Origin: Metallyticus violacea
Taxonomy: Eukaryota; Arthropoda; Insecta; Mantodea; Metallyticidae
Assembly: GCA_030762175.1 (NCBI GenBank)
Contig: CM060831.1
Location: 76,234,501 to 76,298,500 of the forward strand
Length of the DNA: 64,000 nucleotides
Reading direction: 5' to 3'
Position 1 is the first letter of the stretch; each line of letters starts with the position of its first letter. Positions 14,133 to 26,100 of the stretch are shown in pieces. Position numbers and translations under genes: made by a program. The notes under the pieces are model-generated. The model was not told the origin of the DNA, made no database searches, and was given only the letters and a program-made list of their open reading frames with translations.

Positions 14133-17100
14133 CCCTCCTGCTTCTCAAAATTTTGAATTTTTAGAGAAATGGAATTTTAAAATTTTCTGGACAAAAATTC
14201 CACTTAAAGGTACACGTCTTCTAGCTACACAGTCCAAATTTCAAGATGGTATCTCAATGGTATTATACTAAACTGAAATGTTCTTTGCAGTGACAAGGTA
14301 TTAAATGCTTCAATTTTGATATTAATTTAATTTGGAATCAAACACAGTAAAGCACATATTAATACTCTTTTCTGAGTCAAAACATTTAGAACACTAATGG
14401 TTTTTACTTAATATGAGATTTACTCAGGACATGTTACATGGAACACCTGTGCACATTCTCAGCTGTAACACTATTGTTGGATCATTTGTAGAAGTTGGTA
14501 GGTATCTGGGTTAACTCTAGTGACCTTGGGATAATTTGAATAAAGAGCTGTCTGCTTTCGGGATGTCAAAATTCATTAAGCGTTGCTCGTGTTTTTCTTA
14601 GATAAATCTTTTCCCATATATTTAATTCTTTTGGGTGTTGAAAAGTTTTTAATAACTAGATGCCTTTTTCTATTTCATGGTTTTCATTCCAAAAATCAGT
14701 GGTGGCAGCACATTTTGAAATGAAAACTATGAAATAGAAAAAGTCATCAAGTTATTAAAAACTGTTCAACAACCAAAAAAACAAAATATATGGGAAAAGA
14801 TTTATATAAAAAACATGAGCAAACAATGACTTTCAACATCCTGGAAGCAGACTGCTCTTTATTCAAGTTTATCACAACAACACCAGTCAAACCAGATACC
14901 TATCTACCCAACTTCTACAAATTATCCAACAGTCATTTAACAGCTGAGGATATGGACAAGTGTTCCACAAATCATGTCCTGAGTAAATCTCATATAAATA
15001 AAACCTTAAAGAGTGTTCTAAATATTTTAACAGAAGAGATTATAAATGCTTCAAGTTCATTTTTGTGCCATTTCTGTAGATAAAAACTTGTTTTATCTTA
15101 CTTTTACTGTGGTTACTTTTTAATGAAACTAATAAAGTTATAATTTGATTTATTATATATTTATTGTATTTCATACAGTTTTGCCTTCAAATTTTTTACA
15201 TTGTCCTGCAAGATTAATGATACATTTTAAATATTTTATTTCAACATCCTTTATACATAGTTTTACTAAACCAATTACCATCAGGAATATTGTCATCACA
15301 TAACCGCCCCTTTTATAATGGTACCGTGCATTGCAAGAATCACATTAAATACTGTCCAAGACAAAACACTGCAGTTGCCACATAATTTGTTAGAATCCAT
15401 CATACAGATACAGCACCTATGAACAGAAAAAAACTAAAACACAAGGAAGGTTAAGTAGTTTTGGTAATTACAATCAGCTGACTACTGTAAACAAATATGG
15501 CTTTCTTAAGTGATAGTCAGTTGTAAGAAATATAACATAAAAACAATTCACTAACATGTTAAAACTAAGAAATATCACACTATACAATTAAAGCTAGATA
15601 AAAAACAGTATTAGCAACTGAATAACATTAGTTATTTATTAATCAACAAATCTATTGGTCGAGCACTTTTGTTACTAGTCACCAATGTCAGGGCTGACTG
15701 ATTCAGTATGTATTATTTTCCATATCATTTTCGTTTTTATCAGATTTTTCAAATATATATCGTTTTAGCTTCAGTTATTATTTTACTGAGTATTTTACAA
15801 TATTATCTATAATACTTTTTTAATCTGGGTTGTTGCTAATATGATATTGCACACATAGTTTTTTTACTGACGCATTTTTTCTAATACAAAAGATGCCCGG
15901 TCTTATTCTGTTTTATTCTTTTTTAGCCTCAAATAATAATAATACAATATTTAAAATTTTTATTAAACTTGTCATTCACTAGGTTACTGAAATACATGAA
16001 TTACCATTTTTCTCTCCTAAGGTCTTGTTTAAATTTATTCATTGTTCTAACTCTATTAGTTGCCTCTTTCTTGATGGGTTCACTGATAACTCCGGGTATT
16101 GCTAATATTTAAGCATCATAAATGACAGGCTATCAACAAATGGAAATACTGAATAAATTTGAATTTTAAGATGTATGTCTAAATTTTAATTTATTATCAT
16201 TTGAGATGTTCCTATTAAAATCATATGATAAAATAATCCCCAAGCCCGACAGCCCTTGAGGGCCCAGATGGACTGCACAACTGGTGCATCATGTATCTCC
16301 ATCTTGCTACATCATGGACAGAGTGCAGTAATGCAGACATGGGATCAGCACACAAGTTCCTGCTGTCCACTATCATGCCGCCTTCTCGATCTGAGGATGC
16401 TACCTTTCTATCAGTAGTTATACAGTTGCCATCATGAGGCTTGATGAACCCTGTTCCAGACAGCCCTAACTTAGAAAATGTCTTAGCCAAGACCAGGATT
16501 GAACGTGTGACCTTCTGACCAGCAGTCAGTAATGCCAACCACTAAATTGAGAAACCACTTTATTCCCCACAAATAGTTAAGTTCATTGCGCATTATAGAG
16601 TGATGCTACTGTTTCTTCTAACTGATTCATGAAGGTAGAGAAGTTTCACTTAGGAAATCTGTATATTGCCAAGATAATAAAAGGATATCCTAAACTTAGG
16701 TATTCATTTGTTACCCTAAACTCCACTTACATAAAAATAAGATGCATTTTGGGAGAGTCTCTCCCATCTTCAGTTGCTCACTGAACCACCGTTACTGGAA
16801 ACAATGGCTAGATACCCGGATGTTCCTGTGGTGGCCTCTATGGTTCAAATAGGAAATTGCCGAGTTCATCCATAGGAGGAAACTTGAAGTTCATTAGGTT
16901 TTCTCTATTTTTTAATATGAAAATTTTTTCCCAAGTGGTTAACTCCAATGGGTTGTGAAGATGTTTCAGCAGTTTAATTTCCGGTTTTATTTCATGATTT
17001 TTGGTCCAAAAGTGAGCTGCTACTGCTGATTTATTCACCTGCTTAAACCGAATATTTCTAAAATATTCTTTCCTCCAAATTTCTCTTTGTTTTGCATATG

Positions 17101-20100
17101 ATGTACATTAGTGTAAAAATGAATACCTAAGTTTAGGATATATTACCACTCCATTGTCGATAGTTTCGTAAGTACAATATTTATAATAAAAGGACCATTT
17201 ATATCTAGCTTCACTGCACAGCATTCAAATTCTTGCTCTTTACAAAATGAGACAACATTTATGCTACTGTGTTTCATTTGTTGTTAATATTAAAAACAAA
17301 TACCCACAATTTATAACACTCCAATGAAAACTAGAGATGTATTATTATTTGCATTCGCCCTAAACATGTTATGTTCCATATAGGTTTGCTGTGCTGAATT
17401 ATTGAAAATATAGTTTGATACTTAGTTATTAAACTTGCCAGTATATGTAAAACATAACTGTAAAAATTGCTGAGCATGCACCCTTTGAAAATTGTGGCTC
17501 CTAGAACAAACCTCATATTATGTATAGACTTTTTATGTTCATGAAATCTAAGAGGAGAAAGAAGGGTTTAAAACTGAAATTTCAACTTATGATCCATCCC
17601 AAAATGTTCTAAATATGTTGTTTTAATCTAAATTTAATTTTTAATCTGTAACAGGAAAGACATACACAATGACGGGAACGGAGTTTGAACCTGGAATCAT
17701 TCCACAAACTATCAATTATATATTTCAAGCAATTCACAGCATTACATGCCTTGAGGATCGGAAGTTTTTATTACGGTAAGTGAGATGCTGCATCTATAGA
17801 ATTGGATGAAAGCAATCCTTTTTATGCAAGCAGAATGCTATAATCTTTTTAAGGTAAAAAAAATTTAATACAAATTCCAAACGTTGCTTACAAAAGCATA
17901 TTATGTAGATGTAAAGGTGGCTTTTTTGTAAACATAGTTTTGACTAATTTGTTTCTATAGATTGAAAACTTAAGGGTTAAATGATGCAAATGTAATACTT
18001 TTTAATACTGTTTCTCCAAGAATGGATATCAGTACTATTTGCATGTTATAAACACCATTTAGTGTCAATGATACAAATGTAATACTTTTTAATAATGTTT
18101 CTCCAAGAATGGATATCAGTATTATTTGCATGTTATAGACACCATTTAGTGTCAATGATACAACTGAAAATGAACTGTTCCTTCAATTTATGCAATAAAA
18201 ATCTTAAATATATAAATATTTCCCATTTTAGGAAAGGAGGTGCTTAACTACCTGTTATCATTGTTCACGCATTTTTGATACTCCTGTTAAAAATTATATA
18301 ATTACTGCAATATATGTTGTGAAATAGTTTCCTAACAGATATGAATAAGTTTCAATTTTTGTTTTACTTTGGGTTTAGCAGCAGGGAATTCATAGATAGT
18401 GTTCTCATTGCAATCAGCATTTGTGCACACTAATGGAAACCAATTGACCTTCAGAGTATGCATAATTTCTGATAAAACTGGGGTACCACTACCATTGGCA
18501 ATTGAATTTGTTCAATTATGTTTGCGATGCGAACGGTTTCAGTAGCATTTATTTTAGGAAGTGGGTGTGAGACAATCTACTGAATCATGTTAAATCAGTA
18601 CACATCCCAGATTTAAATTTGGTGCAGATATATACTTCATGTGTGTTAAGAGAAAATTTATGAAAATATTTCAACCCATTTCGAAAATACGGTAATGCAA
18701 AAAAAAAAAAGAAGAAGAAGAAGAATAAATCAACTCCTCATTTTTGAATTGCCATAGCAGCTCTTCTAATTAAGTTACGGAGCTAGTGTTGTCATTTTCA
18801 GCATTTTTATTGACTTTTCTATGATATGTAATGCTATAGGATTTATGAGGATTTTTGTTTTTAAAATTTTAAAGTGGACATTTTCATTTTAAATTTTTAA
18901 AAAAAAAAGTATGTCTTCAAGTGCTGTAAAAAATCTAAAAAATAGTTTATGTGAATGTTAAATGATTTACAAAATTTAAAACTGGAATCATAATGGGTTA
19001 ATTGTTAAAATAAGAATTTATTGAGTGCTAAGAAAAATACAAGATACAAATACAAACTACAAAGGGGCCTCCTCCTATCTGGCCCAGGCATTTTAGGTAT
19101 GGCCCCTCAATATTACAGAAAATCTAATGCAATAGTTGGTTTTATACAATCACTTTTATCTAAATTCTAATATAAATAAATAAATAAGGGGCAGAATTTC
19201 TACCTTGATTACATCAGTACCCAGCCCATCAGCAACAGCCTACTGGAATTCCAGGGGACCAGTCTCAGACACAAGATTCTAAAATAATTATTTTTCAATT
19301 ACTCTACCTGTTCATGTACTATTTCCTTTATTTCTCAGATGCTTCCTATAATGCTACATTTATTAACCTTCTAAAATATTTTCCAAACACAAATTCAATA
19401 ATTTAAGTCAAATATAATATATTTTCACTTCCAGCCATTCCCAGGTCTATGACATTTTCCCAATACAATGTAATATGACTAATGATTCAATCCAAGCTCT
19501 TTGCTTCCCATGATTATACCCCAAAATTTCCTTATTAAGTAAACATATGGCTAACTACCCTTTAAGTTATTTGATTTACTTCCCTTCTTAGTAACCAATT
19601 CCATTTTTTTTAACTTTACCAAAGAACTTCCTTATATTCCTGCTATTTTTACTGAATATTTTTTATCAAGGCCATTTTTCTATCTAATTTAAACATTTCT
19701 TATTTATAAACTCTGTCCTCCAGAGTCCTGTCCCTTTGCACTCAAACACTATATGTTCCATATCTTCCTTTCCCCCACATATTGAACATTGATTCTGAGA
19801 TCCTTTCCTTATTCCTTTTAAATCCCAAACACCCGTTCTTGCCCATGCAATGTTCTCTCTTTGTTCTTTATTTGATTTATCAATATACTTCTCTCTTTCC
19901 CATTTATATTTTATTGGTATATAAACTACTAAGGAGCTTTTACCTGCTATCTTGCTAAACAGTTTTTGTATTTCTCCATCTTCCAATCTCCTTCTTACAG
20001 CTTTCCACAAATCGTTTACATTGTTCTCCCTCCTCACATCCCCCCCCCATTCCATTGTTCTCCAAAATAATTCCAAGACTGTTACTCCACCAATTACTCA

Positions 20101-23100
20101 GACTCTCTTCTTGAAATTCGGAACATTTGCTTAACAAACTTCTTTCATTTAAATTTAGAATTCTAAACCAATTCTTAAGAGCTCTCTCCATAATCACATT
20201 TTTTCTTGTATATAAATATTGTACTTATGAAGCTGTTGACAATGGAGTGGTAATACATCCAAAACTTAGGTATTCATTTTTTTACACTAAACTCCTCTGA
20301 CTTACATAAAAGTAAGACACGTTTTGGAAGAATCTCTCCCATCTTCAGTTGCTCACTGAACTGCCGTTACTCGAAACGATGGCTGGACATCTGGATGTTT
20401 CTGTGGTGGCTTCTGTTGGTTGAAGTAGAAAATTGCTGAGTTCGTGCATAAGAGAACTTGAAATTCATTACGTTTCCTCTATTTTTTAATATGAAAATTT
20501 TTTCCCAAGTGGATAACTCCAATGGATTGTGAAGATGTTTCAGCAGCTGCTGAAACTCTAGTGCCACTAGAGTACTTTTTAAATTTTGGGTTTCAGGTAA
20601 ACCCTATTTGATTTCGCTAATTTTTAGAAGCTATTTTTCTTATTTTATTTAAGTGGTATTTACACCAAGTTTTATTGTAAAAAACAAATAGAGCAATTTT
20701 TAAATTTGCGATTTCAGGTAAACCGCACTCCAAATGACCCCATTTCCTTGATTTTCAGAAACTATTTTTCTTATTTTATTTAAATGGTATATACAGAGTT
20801 TAGTTGTGAAAATGCAAATATTAATGCCACTGGAGTGATTTTTATTTTTTGGGTAATCCCAACCCCTGCACTAATAGTCCAAGTTTGCTGATTTTCAAAA
20901 ACAATTTTTTTTATTTGACTTAAATTTTATATGCGAAGTTTTGTTGTGAAATAACAAATCTGTAGAGCGATTTTTAAATTTTGGGTAAACCTCCTCCTAC
21001 CTCCAATGCTAATTGTCCAATTTTACTGATTTTTACAAACTTTTTTGTTTTATTTCAATGGCATTTATCAAGTTTCCTTTAAAATTTTTAAATTGCAGCC
21101 ACTAGAGCGATTTTTAAATTTTCCTTTAACCTCTCTACTCCTAATGGTTTGATTGCCCTGATTTTCAGAAACTATTTTTATCCATTTATTTTAAGGAAAT
21201 ATAAGGAGTTTGAGGTAAACCAACCATTGCAGCCTCTAGAATTATTTTACAATTTTTTAAAAAATTTCTACTTTAGGTTAAATCCCCCCCTCAATGGTCC
21301 AATTTTGCTGGTTAACGAACTGGATGAATCATTGGTGAATTGATGATTATGCTGAGTTTCATTGAGAAAAAATAGAAATTAGGACTGCTAGAGTGTTAAC
21401 AGACATGTTCAGGGTGTTAATGAACTACATCAAGATAATTTCAGAGAGTGTAGAAATGTTGTATACAAGTAATTTGAGATAGGCAATGTATGGCCTCCTT
21501 GTTCAAATTTTAAAGCAATGGATGTAAGTTTCTAAAATGCCAGTATGCTACTGATTAATGAAGATGCCCAGCTTCAACTTTTAGCCTAAATTTTAATTTG
21601 GTGTTTCAATTTATACATAAATATAAATTTAAATCTTAACATATCAATTCATATAATTACAACCTATTGTAGTTGTTATTTTACTAATGAGAATCATGTT
21701 CAGAGTAAATTAAGTTTTAGTCATCATGTTAGTAGTAAGTAAAAATTAGTTTTTGCATTATGCATTAAGAGCTCCCTCTAGAGCAGGCTACATCAGGACC
21801 AACTACATTTAAATGTAGTTAGTCTTGGCTACATAAGGCAAAAAGGCATAATTCAGTGTTGCACTGTCAAATAATTAGTTCTGGATTTGAGGGATATTTA
21901 TGGCACTAATCTTGAAAATTCAATAACACGCTGCAGAAAATCCACATTTCTATGCTTGCAAGACAGTTTTAAAGACATTCTAAACCAAATTTTTCACCTA
22001 GCTTAGCTTTAACACCAACTTATCAGCATAGTGTCAAAATGTTTAACACCATAAAACTGTGTTATCATGGACCATACATTGCCCATCTCAAATTGCTTAT
22101 ATACAACATCTCTACACTCTCTGAAATTATTTTGGAATAGTGCATTAATATACTGTATATATGTAATTTTTTATCATTAGTTTTGGTGCCTGGTAGGTAG
22201 GACTGATGGAGATTTGAAGAAATTTTTCAAATATCATTTCATGGGTATAATCACAATAGATTACATTCCTTTGGAATTTGCTAAAAAGAATATAAGCAGC
22301 AATGAGTAGATAATTTTTGTATTTTGTAAGTTTGTAATTTTCGCTAGAGACTAAGGATATTACTCTAGAGAAAACGTGATAATTAACAAGAGGTTCTTAA
22401 TGTTTGAAATATTTGACTTAAAATAAACCTTTATAAATTCAAATATAGAAAAGTATTAAAACATGTAATACTTAAAATAATAGTCACAGCAGTAGAAGGT
22501 TGGCCAGAATATGCATTGAAGTAAAAAGATTCAGGAAAGAGACTGTTGGATAACCATCTATGCAAAAAACCAAAAATTATCTGGAATCACAAGCTACTTA
22601 AAGCTTATAATCATGACTTTCCATTTTGTTAGTGTGCTATTGCATGCATCTGAACTTAGAAATTATTGCGAATGCATGAATATGGTACAGGTGGAAGGGA
22701 GGTGAATATCGATAGTCACCAAAATCCAAACTTAAAAAACATGCCTTACAACCAAAAATTTCAAAAATCAAGTTGTTAATCACTGATTGTAACAATGTTC
22801 TATTCGGTATAGCACTCAGTATCATAATATCTATAAAGTTTCATGTGGACCATTATTGCACATTTTACATCAAAGCAGTACACTTATATTAAAATTTGTG
22901 TGGAAATTTATGTTTACAGGTCAGTTTTTGAATGCTTAAATAAATTATGGAAATAGATAATGAGGGTTACAATTCAGGAAATTAACTTACAATAATTAAC
23001 TATTCAAAAATTTAATGGAAACAATGGTGCTTAGAAGGACAGCAGATAATATAATCCAAGAATTAGTTTAAAAAAAAATTGCAGCAATTTCTAAAATGTT

Positions 23101-26100
23101 TATTTTCATGGGCTACTGTAACAAAGTCAAAGACAGAGATCAAAAAACTTAACTTTCAGCTGCAAAGAAAACATTAAGATTTCCAGTGCCTGCTATATAG
23201 CACAGTTGGAATGTAGACTTGCAAAAAAGGTTTGGAATCAAACCAAATTCTTTCACAATTTATTGCAAGAACCAGTGCAACTCCACCAATTTTGTCATGC
23301 TAATGATGGAATAAAAGGGAGAGAAATGGGATCAAACCTTACTTCTCAAGGAAATGACCATAGAGAGCTTGGCATTTCCATCCAAATTGGTGGCAGAGCG
23401 GCAAACAGAGTTACAGGATCAAACCATGTCCTTGGTATAAGCAAAATTGCAGGGACTAGTGCCTCTATAAATATATAACAGGGTAGTAACTAGAAGTGGC
23501 ATTGTTAGCACCATATACCTTCTGATGAGAAGTTAATCCATTTGTTTTTTTTCTTACTTTGAATGCCCAATTATATCAAAGGTCAAAAATGACACCATTC
23601 AACCATTCTTCTGCTCTAGGATGTAAATATTTAAAAATATTAATTGATATCATTGTATGATTAGCTTCACTGTGCAAGTTCCAATTACATTTTAATTTAA
23701 AAATATGCCTAATGTGGCTAGATTTTTCTGGAAATAATATTGAACTGATTTACTGCATCCATCCTGTAGTCTGCATGTGAAAAACAGGACATGGCTGGCA
23801 GCTTCTTTGCCAGTTCGTTTTGTTATTGCACAATCGTGACTCATTTTTAGATTATGTCATAAAATATTACATGAGCAATGCGTGTTCTTTTGACTGCAGT
23901 ATATAGTTTTTAAATTTTAGTGTTTAATGTACTTCTTCTAAGCAATCCACATAAGCTTTTATGCAATTATTTACAGGGCATCATACATGGAAATTTATAA
24001 CGAGAGAATAACTGATCTTCTGGAAGGAAAGGAAGGATTGAGACTTCGAGAAGTAGATGGTCAAGTTGTCATAGCTCAATTGAAAGAAGAAGTTGCTTGT
24101 ACAGCAGACAAGGTACTTAAAATGTATATGTGATGCTATGATATCAGTTAATATTACTGCAGGATTTATGCTTTCTCCCTTTCTTATCCTTAAACATCAG
24201 TTGAAATTAATGTGACTTATTTAGCATATTATACATATTTATAAAAATATTTATATTCTAATATTTTTGGAATATGATGCGTGTCTTTGCAATAATGAAA
24301 ACAAAATCCAGAGAAACTTTAAATGGCATATCATGTTCTGCACTGGCTTTTAAGCCTTCATTATTTCTTGGAAATGATTTCCATTTGCAGTAATGTATTA
24401 CATATGTGTATTTTGATCACTTACTGCTTATAATTTTAAATCTGTTTCACTGTTATTTCAGATTTAATTTTTATTGCTATACCCCTTACTGGTTGCCCAT
24501 TTTATAATTGCCCAGAACTTTTATTTAATAAAATATGCTGGAACATTGGAAATTTCAATAAATGGTTTATAATGTGTATAAGTCCATTAAAAATAATAAC
24601 TTCAATGGGTGTAACTATGAACATTGTAAATTATTACTGTTTATGGCAAACATATATGAAATCTTAATACACATTTTCAATAAAAAATTGTAATTTATTA
24701 ATATGGTATAGTAGTAAAGGATTTTTTTCCCCCTCCCCTAAGCTAACATAGCAAGCCTGTTAATGTGTGCACTGCTATTATTTGCATCATAATTTCTCAA
24801 TTAGTCAATTTGTTCAATGTACATTCAACTTGAATTAAATCTGTCGTCTAACACTCTTCATGCTTCACTAACCTTAAAAATATTCGGTACTGGTTTCAAA
24901 GATACGTTATTTCCATCTTCGACCGTGGACGACTGGTGTAAAAGGCTATTGTTACATAGTATCAGAAGCAATGTTTCACTCTGGTGAAACTTTTATGAAC
25001 TTAAAATTTATATTTTCTTCCTTTGGAATGTGAAAATTCATCAAATGATCCTTATGTTTGTAGATTAAATCTTTTCCCAAATATCCAATTCTACCGGTCC
25101 CTGTACAGCTCTCAGTAATTCAACTTTTTCTTTTATATCATGATTTTCGGTCTAAAAGTGATATGCCATTGCTGATTTTTCTATTTGTTTGTATTTTAAA
25201 TTTCTCATATGTTCTTTTAGAAGTATCCCCACATTCCTCTTAGTTTTTCCTACGTAGATCTTATCACATTCAGCATATGAAATCTTGTAAATCCCAGTTT
25301 TTTTCTCTTTGGGGCATTATCTGTAGTATTGTCTTTCAAAACGTTGTTTAAATGAAATCTATTAAATGATTAAAAGTTTTTCTCTAGGTATGCTGGGGAA
25401 CAATGAAATCACATCAAATGACACTAGGTATCTGTAGGTAATAATCTAATATCCTTTTATTTCTTAAATTAATTGATAGAATTAATTGTTCCCCAGCATA
25501 CCTAGAGAAAATTTTTTTATCATTTTACAAAAATGGTTAACAGAAGTAGGAATCAATGAAACACACAGAAAAGAGTACATACATCTGACAAGCATTTGTA
25601 TTAATCAGTCATATTTTACATTTGATAAACAGTTTTATAAACAACAAACAGGCTTGACCTTGGGCAGTCCTCTATCTCCTTTCCTGGGAAATCTTTACAT
25701 GAGTAATTTTGAAACGCATATTACTGCAGCCTTTCACACTTCTTTAAGTATTGGTACAGATATGTGGATGATATTTTTACCATAGTTAATAAAAAGTTAA
25801 TTGAGGATGCACTAATGATTTTGAATATTCAAGATAGAGATATAAAATTCACACATTAAATAGAAACAGACAATATGCTGCCTTTTTTGGATATTAAAAT
25901 TATAGAGTAAAGATAACTTGAAATTTGGTATATATAGAAAGGACACACATGCAGATAATTATATCAAAGAAAATGGTTTTAATCCTATAGCTCACAAACA
26001 TGCAATGTTTAATAGTTTGATATGCAGATTGATCAATTTGCCAATCACTTAAGAAGAATATAACATAGAATATAAAAAAATAACAGAAATAGCAATTTTA

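Larger units (their letters stand above)
14360..15042. mobile_element. PLE-B palindrome (two 3' ends head to head)
   Basis: A large inverted repeat made of two copies of the 3' part of PLE family B. Arms are about 14360-14692 (minus) and 14711-15042 (plus), separated by a loop of only ~18 nt (ATCAGTGGTGGCAGCACA). Each arm codes the end of the PLE protein (FEMKTMK, then [20 protein letters not shown] in broken frames), then a hammerhead-like motif and the terminus with GTGTTCTAAAT. The arms differ by scattered substitutions, so the structure is not young. Confidence 0.85.

Noticed and set aside
16221..16538. 105-residue minus-strand frame
   Set aside because: Coincides with a SINE body and tRNA-like head; not a protein gene.
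16510..16545. tRNA-like head as a real tRNA gene
   Set aside because: A and B box-like stretches exist, but the cloverleaf is not complete and a long SINE body follows. The same holds for heads at 10.4, 40.0, 40.9 and 47.5 kb.
23206..23478. 90-residue plus-strand frame in intron 3
   Set aside because: No recognisable domain; codon pattern and context give no support for an exon.
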